A DNA stretch of 64,000 nucleotides, taken from GCA-2687025 sp964473525. Its GTDB lineage: Bacteria; Poribacteria; WGA-4E; GCA-2687025. How positions within the stretch are numbered: position 1 is the first letter of the stretch; each line of letters opens with the position of its first letter. The position numbers and the translations under genes are program-made. The notes beneath the pieces were generated by a model. It ran no database searches. It was not told where the DNA came from and saw only the letters and a list, made by a program, of their open reading frames with translations. Shown piece by piece: positions 53,773 through 60,953 of the stretch. Location: NCBI GenBank assembly GCA_964473525.1, contig CAYYPK010000023.1, forward strand, positions 1 through 64,000, read 5' to 3'.

Positions 53773-54356
53773 CCGGATCCGTCTTCCCTCCAGACGAACT
53801 TGCCCTGGACAGCATCGTCATCCGCTCATACGACATCGGCGATGGGGTCGCGCACGCCGACGCCGTCACAGCCTCATACGAGCACCTGCGCACCTACATG
53901 GAATGGGCGAAGCCCAGACAATCACCTCTTGAGTCGGAATCGCTGTGTCGCCGGTTTCGAGCTGAATACCTGCTTCGCCAGGACTTCACGCTGGGGGTGT
54001 TCGACCGTGACGCTGGCGTTCTGCTTGGGGGCACGGGCTTCCACCTACGAGGCCGCCGCTATGCCACGCGATACGGCGAGATCGGGATGTGGATCCACGC
54101 CCGGCACGCGGGCCAGGGCCTTGGGACGCGGGTTCTGGTAGCCCTGCTCGACTGGGGGTTCCGAGACTGGCCGTGGGAGAGACTCGAATGGCGATGCGAT
54201 GGGGACAACGCCGCAAGCAGGCGCGTCGCGGAGAAGGCCGGCATGGAGCTGGAGGCCCGACTCAAGAACGACGCGACGCCCACCGGCCGACGGCGTGACA
54301 CGCTTATCTACGCAGCGCACAGAGACCAGTGGGCCGCTCCCGCCATCCTTGTCTGA
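53769..54356 (+). CDS. GNAT-family N-acetyltransferase (RimJ/RimL-like)
   Basis: 195 residues from GTG 53769, overlapping the HEAT gene stop (GTGA); an earlier frame opening at 53547 is spurious. The layout is that of RimJ/RimL-type protein or small-molecule acetyltransferases: L-G-V-F-D-R-D-A-G-V-L-L-G-G-T-G-F, then motif A (I-G-M-W-I-H-A-R-H-A-G-Q-G-L-G-T-R) that holds the acetyl-CoA pyrophosphate. The motif B end is L-E-W-R-C-D-G-D-N-A-A-S-R-R-V-A-E-K-A-G-M. It probably acetylates an amine group. A promoter for the next gene overlaps its last codons. Confidence 0.88.
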   Translation: MTGSVFPPDELALDSIVIRSYDIGDGVAHADAVTASYEHLRTYMEWAKPRQSPLESESLCRRFRAEYLLRQDFTLGVFDRDAGVLLGGTGFHLRGRRYATRYGEIGMWIHARHAGQGLGTRVLVALLDWGFRDWPWERLEWRCDGDNAASRRVAEKAGMELEARLKNDATPTGRRRDTLIYAAHRDQWAAPAILV

Positions 54357-54377
54357 GCGGGCGCGTAGCCATACAAT
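54349..54377 (+). promoter_or_regulatory. Promoter of the DHH phosphoesterase gene
   Basis: TTGTCT (54349-54354), 17-bp spacer, TACAAT (54372-54377). The -35 overlaps the GNAT stop codon. The predicted start near 54385 is about 65 nt before ATG 54449. Confidence 0.55.
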
Positions 54378-54448
54378 CACGGTGCTAGCGGCGTGCGCCA
54401 GCACACGCTTTACACGAGTTGCACGCGCACCAGGAGCATACGTCAGGC

Positions 54449-55417
54449 ATGGGAACCTCGCCGCGTGGGCGCCAAGGCGCGCCTCTGATCGTGACGCATT
54501 ACGACCTGGACGGGTTCGTCTGTGGATTGTGCCTGGCGGAAGCGTATGACGTGTCAGGCAGTCACGTGCGCTTCGTCAGCTATGGCGCCCCGCGGGATCG
54601 GATCATCGAATCCGCCCTACGCGAAACCGAAGCCGATTCGGTCTACGTGTGCGACATCGGCCTCGACAAGAGTGACCTCGATGCGAGGTGGGCGCGAGAC
54701 GAGGGCCTATACCGCGTGCTGTTCGACCACCACGACTCGACAACGGAACTCGACACCTCCGTCTTCGACGAGTGTCACATAGACACCACCGGCTCGTTCT
54801 GCTCGTCGGACCTCGTCTACGAATACCTGAAGCCTTCCATGCCGCCTTACATGGCGGAGAAGCTGAAGCACTGGGTCGCCCTCGCGCACGACCGGGACTT
54901 GTGGGTAAACAGCGACCGGCAGCTAGGGCAACGCGTGTCCTGGCTCCTGAAGGACCGCATCCACCAGAGGCTGGAGACCGCTCTTACCACATCGTCGCCG
55001 ACCGAATTCCTGCGGCGGCTGAACGGCAAGTGGAAGCGCGGCGAGGATCTCTTCCGGGACGCGGTTGTGTGCGCGAACAACACTGCGCACCTCTTCGAGG
55101 GGCCGCCAGCCCCGATAAAGCTGGCGTACGTGAAGAGAGACACGTCCGACATCGCCGAGGAGCTGCAAGACGGTGGCCAAGTGGTCGTGCTCCTGAACCT
55201 GTTCGGCCACCAGATTGGGGTCAGTCTGCGAACCGACCGTGACGACATCGACGTGTCAAAGGTCGCTCAGCGCTGCTTTGGCGGCGGCGGCCATCGCATG
55301 GCCGCGTCGGGCTTCGCCAAGCCGAAGCACTTGCTAGGCGGCTTCCAAGCGGTGCGAGACGATGTCGCCGCGGCCGTGGACGAACAGCTCGCGCTGTCGC
55401 CACCGGACGCGTCCTGA
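54449..55417 (+). CDS. DHH-family phosphoesterase
   Basis: 322 residues from ATG 54449; TTG 54419 is a possible upstream start. The DHH domain shows T-H17-Y-D19-L-D21-G, V-C-D-I-G-L-D, the signature D93-H94-H95 and D-T-T-G-S-F-C-S-S as metal-binding blocks. The DHHA1 nucleic-acid or nucleotide-binding domain closes with F-G-G-G-G-H-R-M-A-A-S-G-F (H282). Relatives include NrnA-type oligoribonucleases, GdpP-like c-di-AMP phosphodiesterases and inorganic pyrophosphatases; the short length and absent GGDEF/PAS regions fit NrnA best. A link with the diadenylate-cyclase-like gene 4.5 kb away is possible but not shown. Confidence 0.88.
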   Translation: MGTSPRGRQGAPLIVTHYDLDGFVCGLCLAEAYDVSGSHVRFVSYGAPRDRIIESALRETEADSVYVCDIGLDKSDLDARWARDEGLYRVLFDHHDSTTELDTSVFDECHIDTTGSFCSSDLVYEYLKPSMPPYMAEKLKHWVALAHDRDLWVNSDRQLGQRVSWLLKDRIHQRLETALTTSSPTEFLRRLNGKWKRGEDLFRDAVVCANNTAHLFEGPPAPIKLAYVKRDTSDIAEELQDGGQVVVLLNLFGHQIGVSLRTDRDDIDVSKVAQRCFGGGGHRMAASGFAKPKHLLGGFQAVRDDVAAAVDEQLALSPPDAS

Positions 55418-55433
55418 GCCGGCCCGCAACTCA

Positions 55434-55463
55434 TTGACTCCGCGACGCGACGACTCCTATACT
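55434..55463 (+). promoter_or_regulatory. Promoter of the Gfo/Idh gene at 55519
   Basis: TTGACT (55434-55439), 18-bp spacer, TATACT (55458-55463); both hexamers are five of six to consensus. The transcript would start near 55470, about 50 nt before ATG 55519. Confidence 0.7.
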
Positions 55464-55518
55464 CCCCGACGCCATACGTACGGGCGCGATCTCCGCAAGC
55501 AAGGAGCACACGGCTACA

Positions 55519-56643
55519 ATGGGCGATACACTACGCGTCGGAATCATCGGGCCTGGCGGCGCGGGCCGGGGCAACACGATGGGCTTCGCAACGCGCGACG
55601 ACTGCGATGTCGTTGCCGCCGCGGACGTCAGTCCTAGCAGCATGGACGCCCTCGAAGACGCGATGGAAGAGCGCGTCGACGGGTATTCGCGAGGGACGCT
55701 CGCGCGGTACACCGGCGAGTACGAATACTCCGAGATGCTGGCGAAGGAGGATCTCGATATCGTCGGCGTCTTCTCGCCGCACTCCATGCACGATATCCAG
55801 GTGAAGGCGGCGATGCGGGCCGGCTGCTCGGTAATCGTCGAGAAGCCGATGGCAAACTACGTCGGCGACGCTATCCAGATGCACAAGATGGCGGTGGCGC
55901 TCGGCGTGCACTTGGTTGGCGGCTACCAGCGCCACTACGAGCCACGGTACATCACCGGTCGCGAGATCATCCAGTCTGGGCGGATCGGCGAGCTCGAGCG
56001 GTTCGAGGTGTACATGGCGCAGCGATGGGGCGCCGGCGGGTGGCGCGGCGATCCACGGTTCAGCGGAGGCGGCCAGCCGAACGACTCGGGTAGCCACCTA
56101 CAAGACATCTTCATGTGGATGACGGGCTTCCTGCCGCAGTCCGTGCACGGCACGACGGACATGATTTTCGAGGAGGACGGCGAGGTCATCCCAAAACAGG
56201 TCGAGATCAACTCCTACTCCGACGTCGTCATGGAAGGCGGCGCGGAAGGGACGATCACGATCATCGGGAACACCCACGTCGGCTTCGAGGAGTGGGTGAT
56301 CCTCGAGGGCTCCAAGGGTACGCTCGAGATAAAGGGCGGCATGTGGCTCACCGAGGGCGACGGCGCGCCGGTCGAGGTCGATGCAAGCCGACCCGACGGC
56401 TACCCGTCCGGCAAGGTCGAGCAGTTGGTCGGCCTCGTCAGAGGCGAGTTTGACCGCAACTACACGTCCGGTATCAACGGCATCAGAACGAGCTGGCTTA
56501 CCAACTCGATCCTGGAAGCAGGCCGCGGCCCCGACGCCAAGAACCACGTCGACTGTGACGAACTCATCGCTGGCGAGGGTTCCTCGCGCGACGAGGTGAA
56601 GCGACTCATCGCGGATGCCGCCCACTGGCGTGGCATGGAGTAA
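55519..56643 (+). CDS. Gfo/Idh/MocA-family oxidoreductase
   Basis: 374 residues. The Rossmann loop is G-I-I-G-P-G-G-A-G-R-G, with A-D-V at strand 2. V-E-K-P-M-A near 108-114 carries the catalytic Lys, and a Q-R-H-Y-E-P-R block follows at about 141-147. The C-terminal half has G-G-Q-P-N-D-S-G-S-H-L-Q-D-I and the dimer-interface sheet. It is the fourth copy of this family in the window, monocistronic with its own good promoter, and convergent with the ABC ATPase across a hairpin terminator. The substrate is likely a sugar or cyclitol; sequence does not resolve it. Confidence 0.88.
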   Translation: MGDTLRVGIIGPGGAGRGNTMGFATRDDCDVVAAADVSPSSMDALEDAMEERVDGYSRGTLARYTGEYEYSEMLAKEDLDIVGVFSPHSMHDIQVKAAMRAGCSVIVEKPMANYVGDAIQMHKMAVALGVHLVGGYQRHYEPRYITGREIIQSGRIGELERFEVYMAQRWGAGGWRGDPRFSGGGQPNDSGSHLQDIFMWMTGFLPQSVHGTTDMIFEEDGEVIPKQVEINSYSDVVMEGGAEGTITIIGNTHVGFEEWVILEGSKGTLEIKGGMWLTEGDGAPVEVDASRPDGYPSGKVEQLVGLVRGEFDRNYTSGINGIRTSWLTNSILEAGRGPDAKNHVDCDELIAGEGSSRDEVKRLIADAAHWRGME

Positions 56644-56665
56644 GCTCACGCCAGCAGCAGGGCTT

Positions 56666-56697
56666 CGGACGACCGGGCCGCCGGGCCCGCCCGTCCG
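56666..56697. terminator. Hairpin between convergent Gfo/Idh and ABC genes
   Basis: The outer stem CGGACG/CGTCCG (56666-56671, 56692-56697) and inner stem CGGGCC/GGCCCG (56674-56679, 56684-56689) are separated by a 2x2 internal loop and closed by GCCG. It lies 23 bp after one stop and 16 bp before the other and could terminate both strands. Confidence 0.6.
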
Positions 56698-56725
56698 TCA
56701 GTACATTGCTCGTCAGTACATCACT
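56696..56725. repeat. 15-bp tandem duplication at the ABC ATPase stop
   Basis: CGTCAGTACATTGCT (56696-56710) and CGTCAGTACATCACT (56711-56725) differ at three positions. The second copy contains the gene's last codons and TGA; the first lies just beyond the stop and would encode the same ending. Confidence 0.75.
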
Positions 56726-57489
56726 CGGACGTGCGGGCGCCCGCCGTTCTCGCTCATCTCGACCTTCACACCGTACGTCTCGCGAAGGACATCCACTGAC
56801 GCCACGTCTACGACGGCGCCGGCGGCGACGATCCTGCCCGCCTTCATGAAGACGAGACGGTCGCAGAAGTGGAATGCGAGGTTAAGGTCGTGAAGCACCA
56901 CGCCGACCGTCCAGCCCCGGCTTGACACCAAGTTCCCGAGCGCGCGCAGGATCTCGCCCTGATACTGGATGTCCAGGTGCGACGTTGGCTCGTCGAGAAG
57001 CACGACATCGGCGTCTTGTGCGAGCAACTGCGCGAGGTACATGCGCTGGCGCTCGCCGCCACTGAGCGTGTCCGCGGCGCGATCCGCGAGGTCGTCCAGC
57101 GCCATATGCCGCAAGGCTGCGGCGATTGCGGCCTCGTCCTCGGGAGTCACGGAGGCGTAGATGGGTCGGTGGCAGAATCGCCCCATCGCCACGATCTCGC
57201 TGACGGTGAGCTCGAGGGTGGTGTCGGGGTGCTGCGGCGTGACGCCGAGTCGTCGCGCGATGTCGCGCCGTGTGTAGCCGCCCACCGCGCTGCCGTGCAG
57301 AAGGACGGCGCCCGCAGTCGGCTGTAAGGCGCCGGACAGTGCCCGCAGCAAGGTCGATTTGCCTGCGCCATTCGGGCCGAGGAATCCCGTCACCGTCTCG
57401 CGGTGCAGGTCACAGGACACGCCGTCGAGTATCGTGGCAGCGCCGAAGCGGACGGTGACGTCGCGGGCGGACAGGGGGTGTCCGGTCAT
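56713..57489 (-). CDS. ABC transporter ATPase, FecE/BtuD-like
   Basis: 258 residues from ATG 57489, the usual length for this group; a longer frame to 57546 adds a Pro/Arg-rich leader without support. Walker A G-P-N-G-A-G-K-S-T (38-46), a Q-loop near Q86, signature L-S-G-G-E-R-Q (142-148), Walker B V-V-L-L-D-E-P (162-168) and H-loop V-L-H-D-L-N are all intact. Sequence around T-V-S-E-I-V-A-M-G-R is typical of iron-siderophore, haem or cobalamin importers. No permease or binding-protein gene lies in the window, so it is an orphan here. It begins 60 bp after the selenoprotein stop on the same strand and may be co-transcribed with it. Confidence 0.9.
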   Translation of the reverse strand: MTGHPLSARDVTVRFGAATILDGVSCDLHRETVTGFLGPNGAGKSTLLRALSGALQPTAGAVLLHGSAVGGYTRRDIARRLGVTPQHPDTTLELTVSEIVAMGRFCHRPIYASVTPEDEAAIAAALRHMALDDLADRAADTLSGGERQRMYLAQLLAQDADVVLLDEPTSHLDIQYQGEILRALGNLVSSRGWTVGVVLHDLNLAFHFCDRLVFMKAGRIVAAGAVVDVASVDVLRETYGVKVEMSENGGRPHVRVMY

Positions 57490-57549
57490 GCGATGGGAAG
57501 GGGGCGCAGTGGCGGGCGCGCCGAGGGCCGGCGGGCGCCGGCCCAACGA

Positions 57550-57780
57550 CTACACTGCCTGGCTGACAAGGTCGATTGCTTCCTTGTCCTCAGGGAACCT
57601 GCCCTCGGCCTTCTTCGAGAACACCAAGGTTCCGTCCACTGTCACTTCGAAGACGCCGCCGCCGCTCTTCGTCAACGTCACGTCGTCCACGCCGTCCACG
57701 GCCTTCTTGAGTGCGTCCGCCAAACTGGCGGCCTGGTTCTCGTAGCCTCAAGCGCCGCAGTATTCGATGTCTACTGCCAT
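57550..57780 (-). CDS. SelW-like (Rdx family) selenoprotein, in-frame TGA = Sec
   Basis: 76 residues when TGA at 57748-57750 is read as selenocysteine (U11). ATG 57780 has GGGGAG (57788-57793) 7 bp upstream; TAG at 57550-57552 ends the frame. The product starts M-A-V-D-I-E-Y-C-G-A-U-G-Y. The C-x-x-U redox motif and surrounding Y-C-G-A-U-G-Y match eukaryotic SelW and bacterial SelT/SelW/SelH homologues. Downstream blocks G-G-G-V-F-E-V-T-V-D-G and V-F-S-K-K-A-E-G-R-F-P match the rest of the Rdx thioredoxin-like fold. A hairpin meeting the bacterial SECIS rules begins 16 nt after TGA. A TATAAT promoter is upstream. The probable role is thiol redox. Reading TGA as stop would leave a 10-residue peptide. 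Confidence 0.9.
57717..57731 (-). promoter_or_regulatory. Bacterial SECIS element
   Basis: In the mRNA sense, 16 nt after the TGA: CCGCCA, loop GUU, UGGCGG, a perfect 6-bp stem. The apical loop is 22 nt from the UGA and starts with G. Both features agree with the published bacterial SECIS pattern (loop 16-37 nt away, G among its first two bases). It would recruit SelB with Sec-tRNA. Confidence 0.8.
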
Positions 57781-57832
57781 GCGTCCGCTCCCCTGTTGCG
57801 GCGCGACCGCCTGTGGCCCGCCGTCGATGCAC

Positions 57833-57861
57833 ATTATAGCCAGCCAGCGTGGACCCAGCAA
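57833..57861 (-). promoter_or_regulatory. Promoter of the selenoprotein gene
   Basis: On the minus strand: TTGCTG (57856-57861), 17-bp spacer, perfect TATAAT (57833-57838). The predicted start is near 57826, about 45 nt before ATG 57780. It is the best -10 element in the window and shows the gene is independently expressed. Confidence 0.7.
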
Positions 57862-57874
57862 CGCGCCCGCTTTC

Positions 57875-57903
57875 TGGACACACTCGGGCGCGGGTGCTAC
57901 TAT
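57875..57903 (+). promoter_or_regulatory. Extended -10 promoter of the lipoprotein gene at 57932
   Basis: TGGACA (57875-57880), 17-bp spacer, TACTAT (57898-57903) preceded by TGC. The leader to GTG 57932 is about 20 nt and holds the GGGAG ribosome site. It is back to back with the selenoprotein promoter, 13 bp apart. Confidence 0.6.
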
Positions 57904-57931
57904 CCGCAGGTGATACCCAGGGAGTTCCGCC

Positions 57932-58381
57932 GTGCGCGCCGCCCTCCAGCTCTGTCTACTTCTCGGGTGCGCCGTGCTTGCCGCGACTGGATGCGCGTCG
58001 GGCGGCCTGGTCCGCCTGGACGCTGGCGGGACCATGGAGTCTCGAGACATCGGCCGCACGAGCGGGTACCCGGCCGCAACGGTCGTGCTGCCCAATGTCG
58101 CCTCCATACGTAAGATCGTCATCACGCCGCGCCGGCCGCTGCGCAAGATCCAGATCCTCGTACGCATCGCCGATGGGTCGTGGGAGCCGATCCGCGAGAT
58201 GGAGGGGCGCTTCACGCGGCCGCTCACGGTGCGCGCGGACATCGAAGGCGATGCCGTCCGCGTGCTGGACCGCAACCCCGCAGCGCCAGCGCAGCGCGGC
58301 CCGCATGTCGCCGGTGTAACGGGGGCGATAGACACGGTGCTCGTGTACGGCCGCGCCACGACCGAGACCGCGACCTTCTAG
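57932..58381 (+). CDS. Small lipoprotein of unknown function
   Basis: 149 residues from GTG 57932; GGGAG 8 bp upstream supports this start. M-R-A-A-L-Q then a hydrophobic stretch and A-A-T-G-C-A-S-G give a lipoprotein signal with Cys21 lipidated. The remainder is beta-rich, with V-V-L-P-N-V-A-S-I-R-K-I-V-I-T, I-Q-I-L-V-R-I-A-D-G-S-W-E and I-D-T-V-L-V-Y-G, suggesting a small beta-sandwich. No known family is recognised. It is followed 19 bp later by a small membrane protein, and the two are likely co-transcribed. Confidence 0.78.
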   Translation: MRAALQLCLLLGCAVLAATGCASGGLVRLDAGGTMESRDIGRTSGYPAATVVLPNVASIRKIVITPRRPLRKIQILVRIADGSWEPIREMEGRFTRPLTVRADIEGDAVRVLDRNPAAPAQRGPHVAGVTGAIDTVLVYGRATTETATF

Positions 58382-58400
58382 GCCCGGCAGGAGCCCCTCG

Positions 58401-58712
58401 ATGCAGGTGATGTTCCTCGTGCTCTTCGGCGTGTCGCTCGTGGTCTTCTCACTGGTGGTACGCGCGGCCGTGGAGCTTCTGCCGTTCGTCATCGACGGCC
58501 AGCCACTGCCGCTGGGCGTAGTGCTCCGCGCGGTCGGGTGGACGGCGCTGTTCCTGGTGACCTTCCTAGGCACGGGCTTCTACGTCTACGAGCGCGAGCG
58601 CGACGAGGGACGCGTGTCACGGAGAATACCCCTCTTCGACTGGTTCCTGGATAGACATCAAGCGCGCGGTCAGGAGCGCGACGCTCCCGCAAAGCCGATC
58701 CGCCGTGCGTGA
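58401..58712 (+). CDS. Small two-helix membrane protein
   Basis: 103 residues; AGGAG 7 bp before ATG 58401. Helix one is residues 3-25 (F-L-V-L-F-G-V-S-L-V-V-F) and helix two about 42-62 (G-W-T-A-L-F-L-V-T-F-L-G-T-G-F-Y-V-Y), with a short loop between and a charged C-terminal tail rich in Arg, Glu and Asp. No family is recognised. It follows the lipoprotein gene closely and precedes the M14-like peptidase by 30 bp, so it probably belongs to the same transcript. Confidence 0.7.
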   Translation: MQVMFLVLFGVSLVVFSLVVRAAVELLPFVIDGQPLPLGVVLRAVGWTALFLVTFLGTGFYVYERERDEGRVSRRIPLFDWFLDRHQARGQERDAPAKPIRRA

Positions 58713-58742
58713 GTCCGCTCTGTTGCCGATGAGGAGACGCGA

Positions 58743-59711
58743 GTGTTCACGTCGCTCTGCTGGGTCAGTCACCCGCACGAATGGCAGCCCCTCTTCCGTC
58801 GCTGGGCCGCTGGCTACCCAGAATTGACTCGCCTGCACCGGTGGGAGCAGTTGGGTGGCGCGTCCGTTCTCGGCCTCACGGTGGGGTCCGCCGCCCTGTG
58901 GGTGGAAGCTCCGTTCCGGCTACTCGTGACCGTCCCGCACGCTCACGAGCCGGCGCCGACAGCCGCTATCGTCGACCTCGCCGCACAGCTTCTCACGCGC
59001 ACGCACCTCGACGGCCGGCCCTCGACGACGGTCCCGCGCGATCTGTTGCTGGCGAAGTGCCTCATTACCTTCCTGCCCGACACGAACTCACAGGGCCGCG
59101 CGCGCAGTCCAGAACGCTGCTGGGATGGAGCCGGCTACGACAACGACGCGTTCCTGAAGTGGGCGTTCGGCATCGCGACCGACGGCTGCAGATTTGGCCG
59201 CTACCCCGAGTGGCGGGAGACCGAGCACGAGCCGGAGCGCGTTGGGATCGTGTACGAGGAGATCGAGAGAGGCGTGTACGTCGAGCCCAACACCAGCCGT
59301 CGATCCACGCACTCTAGGGCCATCGACGAGCTGTTCGAGACGTACCGCTACACGCACATGCTGGACATGCATCAGCACGAGGGCGACGAAGCAGCCCTGC
59401 TTCCCGCGGACTATGAGGACGCCGAGCCGGCCGTCCGAGGGGAGATAGACGCGTGGGCGGCGTCGATGATCGACGCGTGGCAAGCTGCGGGAGCCTCGCC
59501 CCGGCCGCGGCCTGCGATACCGTACACCGGTCAGCCACGGCACGAGCTGTTCCTGGACTTCTGGCGTGGGCGGTGCCCTGGCATGAAACGCCTCGTGAGC
59601 GAGGTCCGCAACAACCGGCACGTGAAGACCGAGACGCGCACGCCCATGCAGCACCAGTTCACAATGGCTGCTGCTGCCCTTGACGCCACGGTCGCGCTTG
59701 CCATTGGCTGA
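58743..59711 (+). CDS. M14-like zinc carboxypeptidase
   Basis: 322 residues from GTG 58743, with GAGGAG about 8 bp upstream. The M14 zinc ligands appear as H66-x-x-E69 in V-P-H-A-H-E-P-A-P-T, the same context as H-G-N-E-P-x-G-T in other members, with a later His (H210 or H212 in L-D-M-H-Q-H) as third ligand. E297 in K-T-E-T-R is a candidate catalytic Glu. No signal peptide is obvious, so it may be cytoplasmic, like succinylglutamate desuccinylase or peptidoglycan-recycling relatives. Substrate unknown: an amino-acid amide or short peptide is likely. The zinc-site reading is by motif only. Confidence 0.65.
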   Translation: MFTSLCWVSHPHEWQPLFRRWAAGYPELTRLHRWEQLGGASVLGLTVGSAALWVEAPFRLLVTVPHAHEPAPTAAIVDLAAQLLTRTHLDGRPSTTVPRDLLLAKCLITFLPDTNSQGRARSPERCWDGAGYDNDAFLKWAFGIATDGCRFGRYPEWRETEHEPERVGIVYEEIERGVYVEPNTSRRSTHSRAIDELFETYRYTHMLDMHQHEGDEAALLPADYEDAEPAVRGEIDAWAASMIDAWQAAGASPRPRPAIPYTGQPRHELFLDFWRGRCPGMKRLVSEVRNNRHVKTETRTPMQHQFTMAAAALDATVALAIG

Positions 59712-59771
59712 GGCGCGCGAGACAGAACTCGTGGCGCCGTCGACCCAACACAGCCGCGTGTAAGTGCGTTC

Positions 59772-59787
59772 TCGGCACGCTCCTTGC
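59772..59787 (+). promoter_or_regulatory. Sigma-54-like promoter before the diadenylate cyclase gene
   Basis: TCGGCACGCTCCTTGC keeps the essential GG (59774-59775) and GC (59786-59787) at the 10-bp spacing, and the GCACG and TTGC blocks. The one difference from TGGCACG-N4-TTGC is C for T before GG. Transcription would start near 59799, about 147 nt before ATG 59946. Confidence 0.45.
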
Positions 59788-59812
59788 GGCTCCGTTACGC
59801 AAGTGTTAGCAT

Positions 59813-59849
59813 CATGTTACGGGTTCTGTCACAATGCCCCTGTAACATG
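59813..59849. promoter_or_regulatory. Inverted repeat CATGTTAC / GTAACATG
   Basis: A perfect 8-bp inverted repeat (59813-59820, 59842-59849) with a 21-bp spacer lies just downstream of the predicted sigma-54 start. It could be an operator or an mRNA leader hairpin. Confidence 0.4.
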
Positions 59850-59945
59850 GGGTCGGCGCGAGCGTATCTAAAGCGCGAGCGCACGTTGTGGCGACGCCTG
59901 TCGGGTACACTGTTCCGCGCTTGAGCCACACGCCCTCACCTAGGA

Positions 59946-60953
59946 ATGGACCGCGCCGTGCCGATCAAGCTGCTTCTCGGCTCAACCTTCCGGCGCCTCG
60001 TCTCCGAAAGGGACGCCGCGCGCCAGCAGCACCGTGAGCAGGAGCAGGCGTCCGAGGAGCTCGCGAACAAGCACGAAACCCTCAACGGCGAGCGAGATGA
60101 CCTCAAGAAGGCCCACGCGCGGCTACAGGAGGAGCACGACGCCCTCCGCGAGGAGCACGCCGAGCAGGCCAGCCGGGTCGATGACCTGGTGGCAAAGCGC
60201 GTCGACGACCGCATCTCCGACATGAACATCTCGCGCCGGCGGTTCGAGCAACTCGCGGACGACCGCGCCGAACTCGTTGAGCTGTACATCAGCCGACTGT
60301 ACGCCCTATCGTGCTGGTTCGCGCAGGACAGCGCGACCGACGGCTCCAACCGCGGCCTCTTCATCCTGCTCGTCGACCGGCGCAACATGGACGCGCACAA
60401 CTTCTCCGATTTCCACGAAGGTCAGGCCGAGTACATCGAACGTCCCAACTTCCAGGGCATCGCGCGCGCGCCGCACCTGTTCTCGCCGGTGTGTCGCGAC
60501 GTGTTGGACTACATGGGCGCCAAGGACACGCGCTTCGGGCCGGACGGCGAAATCGTCGGCTACGAGGAGCGAGACGGCGCCGTCCTCGTCGATCTACAGG
60601 GCATCATGTACCGCTCCTGTCAGATGGTCGAGGGCGTTCGCACGCACAAGGTGTACTCGAAGGTCGAGCGGCTGATGAAGGGCTCGGCGCGGCACAACGC
60701 CGCCATCTACGCGTCGTCCCTCGCGGAGGTGCTCGTCTCGATCGTCGTAAGCGAGGAGACGAACCAGGTCACGGTCTTCCGCGACGGTAAGTTCGTTGAG
60801 GTGTACGACCCGCACGCCGACGCGCAGGTCACGCGAGAGCAGTACTTTGGGGAGCCAGGAGGCGAGCCCCGTCTCGCGAAGGTGTCTCCACTGTCGTCGA
60901 CCGACTCCGCGCCATCGCTTGCCGACGAGGCCGGCGATTCCGAGTCTGCCTAG
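59946..60953 (+). CDS. Diadenylate cyclase (DAC)-domain protein with coiled coil
   Basis: 335 residues. Residues 18-90 are a heptad-patterned, Glu/Arg/Gln-rich coiled coil, ending in a D-D-R region. A DisA_N/DAC-like domain covers about 165-285, with D210-G-A (R-D-G-A-V-L-V-D-L-Q-G-I-M-Y) and G-S-A-R249-H250-N251-A-A. DAC enzymes make c-di-AMP from two ATP and usually show D-G-A and R-H-R; here the final Arg is Asn. The helix S-S-L-A-E-V-L-V-S-I-V-V-S-E-E-T fits the family. No membrane helix is present, unlike CdaA. It overlaps the convergent acyl-CoA synthetase gene by 4 bp. Activity is uncertain because of the RHN change. Confidence 0.75.
   Translation: MDRAVPIKLLLGSTFRRLVSERDAARQQHREQEQASEELANKHETLNGERDDLKKAHARLQEEHDALREEHAEQASRVDDLVAKRVDDRISDMNISRRRFEQLADDRAELVELYISRLYALSCWFAQDSATDGSNRGLFILLVDRRNMDAHNFSDFHEGQAEYIERPNFQGIARAPHLFSPVCRDVLDYMGAKDTRFGPDGEIVGYEERDGAVLVDLQGIMYRSCQMVEGVRTHKVYSKVERLMKGSARHNAAIYASSLAEVLVSIVVSEETNQVTVFRDGKFVEVYDPHADAQVTREQYFGEPGGEPRLAKVSPLSSTDSAPSLADEAGDSESA

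Noticed and set aside
57748..58359. 203-codon minus-strand frame ending in M-A-V-D-I-E-Y-C-G-A
   Set aside because: Only its last ten codons are real, as the start of the selenoprotein. The rest is antisense to the lipoprotein gene and its promoter.
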